36,681 nt of DNA from Chara braunii (lineage: Eukaryota > Streptophyta > Charophyceae > Charales > Characeae), in assembly GCA_003427395.1 (NCBI GenBank), contig BFEA01000058.1:2248544-2285224 (forward strand). Direction: 5' to 3'. The notes beneath the pieces were generated by a model. The model did not search any database. It was given only the letters and a program-made list of their open reading frames with translations, and was not told the origin of the DNA. Shown here piece after piece: positions 27,867-36,681 of the stretch. The translations under genes and the position numbers were made by a program. The stretch's first letter is position 1. Every line of letters begins with the position of its first letter.

Positions 27867-28604
27867 ATGTCGCTCTTCTCGATTGGCGCTCAGCGCCCAG
27901 CCTATCCTACTCAGCCTACTCTAGCCTACACTACGTTCATGGAACAGGATTCGCTTCAATTCTGCAGACCAGTGTACGTGACGACGTCGACTATGCAGAC
28001 TGCCAGCATACACCAGGTACATATCTCTCTCCTCGCACTTCTTCCCTCGACTCCCCTCAGCCTGTCACCCGAAGACCACCATCCCCAACACCCCCTCCAG
28101 CCCAGCTATGGCCACCTAGCGCCCGCTTCCGCAGCGGCACCCTTCACCTTCAGCGCCCGTGCACGCCCTGGAGCGAGTGTCCTCGACGCTTGCACCGCAA
28201 AGCAGCAGTGCTTCCGCATCTGCTTGCCAGCCAGAATGTGCTGGCTGCTGGGCGCTCACTTTCCTTTATGGAAAGCGAGCCCTGCCTTTGGCCTGGGTGG
28301 GCCTGGCGTGCACGGGCCCAGTAGCTTCTCGTCAGCCAACGAGTCTGTGCCGAGGCCAATTCAGACAGTTGTCTGGGCCCGCAGCTTCAAGGTGCGCCCA
28401 ACCACCCCACGGAGTCTGGGACGTGTTCCCTGGTTTCTGATACGCCGAAAGGCCAGCTTCCCCATCAAAGCTTCCGGGAGACTGGAAGCTTTCTCGAAGA
28501 TTCAGATTCTCATGACTGGAAGCTTTCTCGAAGATTCAGATTCTCATGAGCAGGGCATTTGCAACCAACTGGTGCGGGGCAACTCTCTGGCGCCCAACTC
28601 ATAG
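27867..28604 (+). CDS. Unassigned 245-codon open frame
   Basis: One of the longer uninterrupted + strand frames in the window, starting MSLFSIGAQRPAYP and rich in Pro, Ala and Ser. At least one other frame is also long here, and the composition is C-rich, so the length may be accidental. A donor-like CACCAG|GTACAT at about 28015-28023 could mark a first exon instead. No domain is recognised. The end of the frame runs through the 34-bp duplication. Confidence 0.2.
   Translation: MSLFSIGAQRPAYPTQPTLAYTTFMEQDSLQFCRPVYVTTSTMQTASIHQVHISLLALLPSTPLSLSPEDHHPQHPLQPSYGHLAPASAAAPFTFSARARPGASVLDACTAKQQCFRICLPARMCWLLGAHFPLWKASPAFGLGGPGVHGPSSFSSANESVPRPIQTVVWARSFKVRPTTPRSLGRVPWFLIRRKASFPIKASGRLEAFSKIQILMTGSFLEDSDSHEQGICNQLVRGNSLAPNS
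28480..28547. promoter_or_regulatory. Perfect 34-bp tandem duplication, each unit with a heat-shock-element-like site
   Basis: Units 28480-28513 and 28514-28547 are identical. Each contains TTCTCGAAGATTC (28491-28503, 28525-28537), fitting the TTCnnGAAnnTTC heat-shock factor consensus. They lie about 200-250 bp beyond the chromodomain end of the Ty3/gypsy element, where its 3' LTR would be expected. LTR boundaries could not be fixed, so the link to the element is inference. Confidence 0.5.
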
Positions 28605-28739
28605 ATTTGGCAGATTTGGGGCCCCTTGACGATTCTCAGCCCCACCTTCACTTAGGGCGGGTGACTTACCTGCTAGGGGCCCCTTACGCAACCGGAGGCC
28701 GTGGCCCGCCATGTGAGGGCTAATTCCTCGCATTCCATC

Positions 28740-28995
28740 TTACGCAGGTGCTTTCCCCTTCAACTTTCGTTCGTACTCTGCTATGACCTGAGATGCTGTC
28801 TTGACCAGCTCCTCTTTTGTGAACCAACGGTCCTCCTTTGGATCCGTATGATGCCTGAATCTGACCTAGTACTCCCTTGTAGGTATTGGCGGTCTTCCCC
28901 TGGCCACAGGCTTGCGGACAGGCAGATCTCTGTGTTCCAGGATGTCTTCGATGTCCACATGGTTATCCATGGTTGGGGGCAGCATTGGTATCCCT
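28740..28995 (-). pseudogene. Ty3/gypsy C-terminal chromodomain, with stop
   Basis: After a linker LEHRDLPVRKPVARGRPP, the frame reads TREY-stop-VRF, then TDPKEDRWFTKEELVK and VIAEYER. The Y-x-VR-x(n)-P-x-E-D-x-W-x(3)-E-x-L pattern is that of chromodomains, which tether integrase to chromatin marks. An in-frame TAG interrupts the first strand. Confidence 0.65.
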
Positions 28996-29299
28996 GATTG
29001 GAACTTGTCAGTCTCAACAAAGGTGCAAGGTTGGAAGCATGAAATACAGGGTAAGTGTGTAGGTGACCTGGGATTCTGATCACATAAGAGGGACCATCCG
29101 GTTCACTACCCACAATATCCAAAACCTCCCAAGGACCAAAATACGTCGGCATTAGTTTCCTAGAGATGCCGAACTCATGTCCTAACTCACTAGTCTTTAC
29201 CCAGACTTGTTCTCCTACCTGAAATGTGGACTGTGGTCTGTGTCTGTTCTCATAGGCTATCATGGCCTCTTGAGATTTTCTGATATGCTTGACAGCCTG

Positions 29300-30110
29300 C
29301 TGCAACAGCTTCTCATACTAGACACCAAATTCAATGGCTCCAGGAGTTGCAGCTGGTCGGTTTTCAGGAAGAAGAAAGTCTAGTGCTGATCTAGGCTTCC
29401 AACCCCAGTGCAGGTCATTTGGAGAAACTCTGGTGGTACTGTGAACAGCATTGTTGTACAGGCTGGCGATGAGAGGTAGTTTCTCATCCCAATCATCCTG
29501 GCTGGGCTTTGTGTAATGCCTCAGCAAGTGCTGTACCACGTGGTTCGTCTGCTCCGCCTGGCCGTTGGCTTCAGGATGATTCCCTGAAGTCATGTGCAGT
29601 TGGCTGACCATCTGTTCAGCCGCTTTCTTTCACATCTCACTTGTGAAGTGGACATCTTTATCACTGACCACAGTCTTGGGCAGTGCGAAATCACGCACCC
29701 AGTTATCCATGAACAACTTGATGATGTGCTCTGTCTTTGCCGTGGCGATTAGTCTAGGTGCTTAGTGAACCGATCAACCATGACAAAAATGTGTCTCTTG
29801 CCACTCTTGCTGGTCACGAGAGTGTCCATGAAATCCATGGAAACGCTGTGTCTTGGACCAGCAAGAATAGGCAAGGGCTTAAGTAACCCAAACGGTGCTT
29901 GAGTTTGTGGCTTATCCCTGTGGCAAACTTCAAGTTGACAAATCTGGATGTAGTGCTTCGCATCATCAAGCATACCCGGCCACCAAAAACGTTGTACCAT
30001 GTGAGCACTAGTCTTTTTGTACCCGAAATGTCCCGTTGCAGAGCGACATGCTCGTAGAAATAAACTCTGAAATGTCCCATTGCAGAGCGACATTCTCGTA
30101 GACTATGTCC
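29300..30110 (-). pseudogene. Ty3/gypsy integrase
   Basis: Zinc-binding region GHFGYKKTSAHMVQRFWWPG, then VSMDFMDTL (first catalytic Asp), VSDKDVHFTSEM (second Asp) and HPEANGQAEQTN (catalytic Glu). A frameshift at about 29750 separates the first two, and an in-frame stop lies near 29318 before EKLLQQAVKHI. The usual CxxC is replaced by CQLEVC. The segment before it is amplified (30025-30300). Confidence 0.8.
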
Positions 30111-30300
30111 CATTGCAGAGCGACATTCTCCTAGAAATAAACTATGTAAAAATGTTGTACCATGTTAGCACTAGTCTTCTTGTACCCGAAATGTTCCGTT
30201 GCAGAGCAACATTCTTCTATAAATAAACTATGTAAAAACTTCTTGTACCCGAAATGTCCCATTGCAGAGCGACGTTCTCCTATAAATAAACTATGTGAAA
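30025..30300 (-). repeat. Five-copy amplification inside the integrase zinc region
   Basis: GAAATGTCCC(A/G)TTGCAGAGCG-type blocks start at 30025, 30069, about 30105, 30188 and 30251, some with the flanking TAAACTATGT. On the - strand each encodes a version of RSAMGHFGYKK. Unit lengths differ (about 36-83 bp). Confidence 0.75.
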
Positions 30301-30479
30301 ACTCGCTAGACAACATACAGTATTTTGATCCCTGCCTTTCCAAGAAAAATCAGCCCTTCCACCATCACAAACTCATCAGATGTGGCCTTGTCTTGGGCCT
30401 CAAGTTTGTGTATGATGTCCATCATATCGGGGCCTTCCTTGTAGGCATCAACCAAGGACCGGGTTACATCATCCGACAA

Positions 30480-31000
30480 GCTAAACTTTGTTATCAGCGC
30501 ACTAGGTAATTTGCCTTTTGCGATAGTGCGTCAGCAACCTTATTGTACTCCCGCTTCACGTAATCTAGCTTGAAGTCATAGTGGTCTATGACTCCAATCC
30601 AACGTTTGAGCTCATCAAATAGAACAGGTTGCGTCTTGATTCACTCGAGTGTCAGTCCTCAAATAGAAGAATCTCCCCTACAGATAGTGCCTCCAGTGGA
30701 CAAGGGCCTTGTAAAGGGCATAGAGCTCCCTTTCATGGGTGGATTTCGCCAGCTTCTTTTATGACATTTTTTGCTCATGTACTCGATTGGCCTTACTTCT
30801 TCCTTTCCTGCTGATTCAGCACTGGCCCAATACCATATTGGCTTGCGTCAGCGGTAACAACGAATGGCTTCTCACAATTAGGAAGCATGAGAATCTCATG
30901 ATGCATGAGAGCATACTTCAATCACTTGAAGGGTCTCTCGCATTAGTCCATTCTCATGAGTGTGAAGGCGAGTTAGATCAGTCAAAGGGGCGGCCGCTGT
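30480..31000 (-). pseudogene. Ty3/gypsy RNase H
   Basis: CEKPFVVTADASQYGIGPVL (with the TADAS aspartate) and STHERELYAL match the RNase H region following RT in gypsy polyproteins. Frames shift between them. Confidence 0.65.
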
Positions 31001-31129
31001 ACTATAGTCCTTGACAAAATTGCGGTAGTAGCCCATCATCCCTAAAAAAGATCTGACCTCCGTCACAGATTGAGTTCATGGCGAGTCACGAAAGCTAGCC
31101 ACCTTCGCATCTTCCGTCCTAACATTGTC

Positions 31130-31720
31130 CGCGAATATCTCATGACCCGGGTACAAGATTTTGGGGCGACCAAACTCTCATTTCTCCAGATCGATCTCAT
31201 ACTTGTGCTGCCTCAAGGAGTCTTACTGAAAATAAGAGCATCGTCAAGGTACACGACGATAAACTTATCCAAGTAGTCATGGAATACCATATTCATGGTG
31301 TGCTGGAATGTGCCCATCGCATTGCATAGACCAAAAGGCATCACTACAAACTCGTACAAAGCGTACCTGGTCTTGTGTTGATCCTCTGGTCTAATGGCAA
31401 TCTGATGGCAGTCGGATTTAAGATCTTAGTAAAGTATGTATATCCCTACACCGGATTTAAGATTTTAGTAAAGTACGTATATCCCTACACCCTATCCAGT
31501 AGGTCGTCGATGCGGGGTAAAGGTTCTGCGTTCATTACAGTGATGACCTTGAGATCTCTTTAATCAGTGTAAATCCCAAGAGATCCCCCTTTCTTCGGAA
31601 CAAATAAGATTGGTGATCCGAAGGGAGATGTGTTAGGTCGTATCCAATCCTTTTCTAAGAGTTCTTTCAGTTGCCGACGAGCTCGACCAACTCAGTCGGA
31701 GCCATCCTATAGATACTCTC
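31130..31720 (-). pseudogene. Ty3/gypsy reverse transcriptase
   Basis: Recognisable in order: SPILFVPKKGGS, NAEPLPRIDDLLDRV, YEFVVMPFGLCNA and VVYLDDALIFS with the YLDD catalytic pair at 31251-31240. A TAA follows GIYTD, and a 39-bp tandem duplication (31413-31451 and 31452-31490) inserts a repeat of GYTYFTKI, so no intact protein is possible. Confidence 0.8.
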
Positions 31721-32033
31721 CTTTGGCGTCCTACTACCTGTGTCAATTTCTATGACATGGACAACCTCCCTGTCTACGACACCTGAAGGCTTCTGAAACC
31801 GTTCAGGGTACCCAGCAACGACGATTTTGATCTCTGGGGGTGATTTATTTGCCTCCCCTTTTTCAGAGATGAAGACGAAGTACAAACCCTCCTCTTGGTT
31901 TTGTTTATAGTAATTATCAAATGTTAATGCGCACATGCGCCCGTAGGAGTCTACGAACCTGTTAGTCTTATACTTAGTTAGTCTAACGGTCCTCCCGTCT
32001 GGCAGTACATGCTTGAGCACCTTTCGGTCCCAG

Positions 32034-32345
32034 TCAAAATTGGGGCTTGGCAACCTCGAGGTAGTACATACCCAACAGCATGTCGAAAGGTAAGTCATCA
32101 CTAACAAGGACCGAAATCCTGTGATTAAGTCCCCCACCTCCAGAAGAGAAGGTGTAGACCACGTCCTTGACGTAGCTATTCACTACCATGCACTCTTTAT
32201 TGGCCAAAGTAGATGCTAAAGATTTACTCAAACGCTACACCCGGTCCCCTAAGCGCAGTCTCTCAACGCAGTCACAACTTATGAAGTTCCGCGTGGAGCC
32301 AATGTCTACGAAGGCACCACGCTTGAGGCCGCCTACACCGACTTC
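32034..32345 (-). pseudogene. Ty3/gypsy aspartic protease
   Basis: FVDIGSTRNFIS near 32320-32285 corresponds to the D-S/T-G active-site stretch, with Ile in place of Ser/Thr. SDDLPFDMLLGMYYLE is the usual C-terminal ILGMxWL block. RT linker sequence follows in another frame. Confidence 0.65.
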
Positions 32346-32559
32346 CACAACGAAAGGCTCCCCTCTCTAGAGTGTGTCACCCAAGACTCACGAGGGTCTC
32401 TTGTTGATCATTCTGTCTCTGAGGCCTCAGACACATCTAACGAATAGAGCGTAGTTTGGTCAGGATGTGTCTGCGGGGTGACAAGAGAGTCAAAAGCCTC
32501 AGCCGTCTCTTGAAGAGGAGAGGGGACATATTCCACCTCAGCACGAGTAGAAGCAGCTA

Positions 32560-33908
32560 TAACCTCTACCGGCCAGATGTGTTTCCCGGGGATGTGCTCA
32601 TAGAAGCACCACCCTGGGCGGAAGATCCGGCCACACCTCCTGTAGGTGGGATCCTATGAGGCACCTTCGCGTTTTTGCACTTAAACTCCTGATGGTTGTA
32701 ATGGCCGCAGTTAATGCAAGCACCCCACGTGAAACGGTCCCTCCAAACCTCTTCATCCCGACCAGCCCTCACCCATGTCGGAGTCTTGGTAGAGTTATGT
32801 GCCTGCCCATGACTATTTTGTTGGTCGCCCTTGCCGTGGCCAGCAGCCTTACCTTTGGTTGCTGCAGCGAGGATTCCTCCCTCTAGGCTCTCCTCGCCGC
32901 CTAACTCTGTATATTCCGCAAGATCGGAAATATCATCGATCTCAGTTTGATTCCCCTAAGAATCAGTCATCATCAATCAATTTCCCTCCTTCTTCCAATC
33001 TTGCGGAATTTTCTTCTTCCTACCGTTTGTTGCAGGTTGTTGTGCTTCTAGCTTAGCCTCTAAATCTAAAGCCTTCTTGCTGAAGGAGTCGAGAATGTGA
33101 TAATGGATGTTGGCCTCACTGACCATCAAGTTTTTTATGTCTGTGAGAAGGCATCTCAAGAACATGGTCATCAGGACCTGTGGATCATAGTGTAGACCAG
33201 AGACGATGATGAGCTTTTCTATGGTGCTGGTCGACTCTTGCATGGACTTGTACTTTTTAGTATCAAAACGGGACAACGCACTTGTGGCCTGCTGCGCCTG
33301 TTGAGGGTTGTGCCAACACGTCTTTACCGACTCCCTAAAACTCTCAAATGTGCGGGTTTGTGCCTAGCCGTTCACCCGTCTGCCAAATCCCTTGAATGCA
33401 ACTAGTTCATCCAACCATCTCGTTGTCGAACCCTTCAGGTACGAGGCGACAACGTTCTCTTGGCCCTTACCCACATGAGAACCATCCTCAACCAGGTGTC
33501 GAGTGCCTCATAGTTATTGTCTTAAGAGAATGTCTGAGGTGGTTTCAGAGGGGTCTTGGGATACCGAGGCTGCTGTGGTCCAATTTGTGGGAGTGGTGGA
33601 AGCAACAGTTTATGCTACTGCTGCTGACGTACCACTTGGTGGGAGACCAAACTAAGGAACAAAAGGGCCTGTCATTGCCAGAAACTGTGGCGGCGATGGA
33701 TAAGCTGCCGGTGGTCTGAAACTGGGCCCGCCTGTTGTGGAAGGGACTGCCCTTCCCTTCCCCTGCATGGCATTCAGGATCTGGTCAAGGGTTGACTGGA
33801 TGTCATCCAGTCTGCTGTCCATATATGCGTGCATACTCAGCATACTCGCCTTGATGACTTTTCCTGATCATCAAGGACTGAGTCATCTAACCCTTCTAAC
33901 GCAGCCAT
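32560..33908 (-). pseudogene. Ty3/gypsy gag
   Basis: A plausible start ATG lies at 33908-33906 (MAALEGLDDSVLDDQEKSS). It is followed, after a frameshift, by a coiled segment DSRLDDIQSTLDQILNAMQG, capsid-like pieces at 33276-32977 (KYKSMQESTSTIEKL), and the CCHC zinc knuckle CINCGHYNHQEFKC at about 32718-32677. At least three frame changes interrupt it. Confidence 0.7.
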
Positions 33909-36681
33909 ATCTGCCTCTTACTCTCCATTCTGGCTTTTCTACTTCTATATTATTTTCTTTTTTGGTAGCGCCCCTAAGGTGCTTCTTTAGCTGTAGACGG
34001 AGTAACTCCTTTTTTTTTTTTTTTTTTTTTTTTCACCTGGGGATAGGCTCCATCTATTGGTGGGGAGCGTCACCTGCTGGAAAACGGGTCCAGCGTCCCT
34101 TGTGATTGTGATACAATTAGGATACTCAGAATATCTCAGAAAGTCCGCAAGCAGAACCTGCCAGCATTGATTGCCCTGGAGAACAGGGGATTGACTGAGC
34201 AGGGGGGGAGTCTCTTCACCCTAATTTTGGCGCCAGATTTCCACTGTCTCTGCTGACTCCCTCCACTGTCTTGGTTGCTAGCGATGCCACAGAGCTGGAA
34301 ACCGGGTCCAGCCTCCCGTACCAAANCATTGTCGTCCTGCCTCTTCCTGCCGCACCGCCGGGGGCCGAGGGGAGAACCATCAGGGGGCACCAGTGGGTAC
34401 TCCCGCCGTACCCCAGCTCCTATACATCCTTGCAAAAATGAACAACATTGGGAGTGACGCCATTATGCCGGCAGCCGGGTCCAGCGTCCCATATCCAATC
34501 TACTCCTCCTTCCCGACCCTGCAGATAAAAACTGGCTCCGGGACCGGGAAGGAAGGATCAGTGGGGGGCACCAGTGTTTCCTTCCCTTCTCTTGCCAATC
34601 CTTCCATGAGGACCCATCCCTTTCTACCCCCATTCTGCCCACAATGTGGCCCGTACCTTTATTACCAAAAGGAAGCGAAAAAAATCAGAAAGGGATCAGG
34701 AAGGAGTCCGGAAGGAATCAGGAGGAATCCGAAAAGAAAAACAGCGACCGAAAACTTAGGAATATTGTACAGGGTTTACAGACATACATCAAGGGACCAG
34801 GGGTGGGGAGGGAAGGGATCGGGGAACTCTTTAGCAGATCTCAAGGGGATTCTCGAATCAACCGTTAGCCAGTCCTTGAATCTCAAGTGGTAGTCCGAAG
34901 TAACTCAACTTCCTGAAGCTCTTTTTATTCTCTAGTGGGTGAAGATGGGTGGCTGCACTGCGAGCTTGCCATCTGACTGGATGGTCCTGAACTCGTCACG
35001 CTGGATGAGGCCATGGACATGGATAAGGTTCCTGACGTTTGCTGGCTCTGAGAGAGGTTGCACCAGAAGTGGCCATCACGTCAACACTAGCTATTGTCGT
35101 TGCTAATGCACGCTCCGCTGTTGCTGCTGCCTCTCTAGCTGTCTACAAATGTCAGGCCCTTCCTTCGGCCCGGAACCTTCTCTCGTCCCCTGGTAACAGG
35201 ACCTGGAACACAATGGGAATACGCTGCTTATCCCAACGTATTTGCCTCCTATCATCAGTTGTACGTTCCCCACCACTGGTTCCGCTCATCAGTTAAACCA
35301 GCTCACTGTCTCCACTAGCGTCTTCGTTGGGGCCTACCACAGCATATGTCTAACCGAGTTGAAAAATAATAAAAATAAATATGTATTCGGTAAGTCACTC
35401 AAGGTACGCATCAAGTGGTGTCAACAACAGATACACAAACCAAGCAAATGATCTACTTCCACTTCAATCAGTTCTCAATCAACAGCAATAAATGGACCTG
35501 GCAATGGTAGACTACTACAGTTCTAGTCTACTGCTGTCTGTCAGGTGTTAGCAGTCGGTCACACCTCAACTAATCAAAATTAAAAATAAACCACTTGTGC
35601 AGATGTGTGTACAAATGGAAATAATAAAGATAGTGTTCGAGCACCAAGCAGTGTCTATTGTGTGCACAACGGCCCACCCTTGTGCCCAGGTAATGCAGAG
35701 TAAGCCAGCCTGACCCGTATCATTTTGTTATCCGCGTATATGGTGCGAGTCGGTTTCGTCGCCAGAGTATCTTTAACGATGGTCTGGTACACGTCAATCC
35801 CCCATCGGGCTGACTCACCCCACACCCCTCTATAGCTCGCTGCAGCTCAAAAGGACAATGCAGCATAGCCTGCGTGCTAAATTCCCGTGGTTTGGCATGG
35901 TGACCGTGACCCGTGCTTTGTCCAGGGCCCTTCAGAGGCACCGCCCTCTCCTGCCAGATGCGCCACCAGGAAGAATGTCGACTCTCAAGGTAGAATGCTC
36001 ACGACTCCGTACCCAGCAGAGGACTCTCAAATTGAACTCTCTTCCTCACTGTAAGAAGAGATTGAGATAGGAAGATAAGGTATGGGAACAACGTACCTGA
36101 AGATTGCTGCCCCCAAGGGCCCCAACCACAAATTTCTCACCAATTGAGCTGACATGCGTTTTGACGACCGGTCATAGCATTGGTACCACAAACAATGCAA
36201 TGCAGTGCCACCTCAGCCAAAATCCCATGGAAGCATGCTCTCATCATCCCATATACATCTGGTGTCGCCGGAGCTCCCAACTTGCTGCCACAGCCTTCAT
36301 GGCACGCTCCCCTCTACCCGGGAGTGCCTAATAAGCCAACGTCAAAGTATTCTTACTGTGAAGAAGCTTCATCAGCGCACCAAATAACAAAGACATCAGT
36401 GTCGGTCATCGGCGAGCTATGAACCAGCTCCGAACCAATATGAGCCCTGTAGGTTGGTTGCCTTGTTGATGGAGCCTTGTGCTCCACTCCACGGTTGCCG
36501 ACCTGCTGGTCCGCTCACTCTGTCATTCTTGGCAGTGTTGTTGCTTTGTTTGTGTTGCCTTGTGCTTCACTACACAGTTGCAGCGTTGCGTGCCATGTCG
36601 TTCCTTGCAGTCGTTTTTGGCGTTGTGCAGTCGTGTTGCCTCTACTATGTTGCCTGGTGCTTCACAGGGTTGCTGCCCGCT
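33909..36681. other. No gene recognised to the window end
   Basis: The first part (33909-34500) should include the retroelement leader and perhaps its 5' LTR. It has a long T run at about 34011-34033 and three blocks of GGGTCCAGC(G/C)TCCC (near 34087, 34306, 34479). An ambiguous base is at 34326. 34650-34760 is purine-rich. 35040-36400 has short frames without motifs. Near the end GTTGCCTTGTGCTTCACTAC and a related block recur. Confidence 0.5.

Larger units (their letters stand above)
28740..33908 (-). mobile_element. Degenerate Ty3/gypsy retrotransposon (chromovirus type)
   Basis: Reading down the - strand: gag (33908 to about 32560, with a CCHC knuckle), aspartic protease, reverse transcriptase (YLDD at 31251-31240), RNase H, integrase, chromodomain. 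This gag-PR-RT-RH-IN order defines Ty3/gypsy, and the chromodomain places it with chromoviruses. Stops and frameshifts occur in every domain, so it is dead. No reliable LTR pair or primer-binding site was found. TGGCGCC at 34228-34234 is only a weak candidate. Confidence 0.85.

Noticed and set aside
34228-34235. TGGCGCCA as a primer-binding site of the gypsy element
   Set aside because: The 8-mer is its own reverse complement, the tRNA match does not extend convincingly, and no LTR edge was found beside it.

Overview
The window looks like nuclear DNA from a green-lineage plant. It most resembles a repeat-rich charophycean alga such as Chara, though no species can be proved from the sequence. 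The reasons are a plant-type arogenate/prephenate dehydrogenase (TyrA) split by long GT-AG introns, a plant LINE with a zf-RVT zinc motif, a chromodomain-bearing Ty3/gypsy element, tRNA-derived SINEs, many small inverted-repeat elements, and microsatellites everywhere. Coding density is very low.

The one convincing host gene is the 3' part of TyrA on the + strand. Five exons (10430-10597, 15563-15645, 20112-20181, 20994-21068, 23835-24260) join in frame to 273 codons plus a stop. They cover the catalytic HPMFGP segment through the C-terminus. The N-terminal Rossmann half and any plastid transit peptide were not found and are probably upstream of the window. Degenerate copies of exon edges lie beside the gene: two of the exon 1 start at 8508 and 8676, and one of the whole of exon 2 at 15339.

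Layout. 1-8460: small repeats, comprising a TA-flanked palindromic MITE family (A), a TTAA-flanked MITE family (B), a SINE with perfect target duplications, a LINE tail, minisatellites and a 333-bp fold-back. 8460-24260: the TyrA region. Its introns hold an antisense LINE, a gag-protease fragment, a MULE-like element and further MITEs. 24261-28740: mostly anonymous DNA with one MITE B, compound microsatellites and an unassigned ORF. 28740-33908: a degenerate Ty3/gypsy chromovirus on the - strand. 33909-36681: nothing assignable.

The most unusual structure is a three-copy repeat (about 9.0-10.1, 15.95-16.65 and 17.55-18.6 kb), all in the same sense as TyrA. Each copy has the same order of parts: a cysteine/histidine-rich RING-like reading frame, a conserved segment of about 120 bp, and a hammerhead-ribozyme-like motif (CUGAUGA, five-pair stem II, GAAAC) beside AT- or CA-rich simple sequence. 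I do not recognise this combination as a described element. No reverse transcriptase or other mobility gene was found with it.
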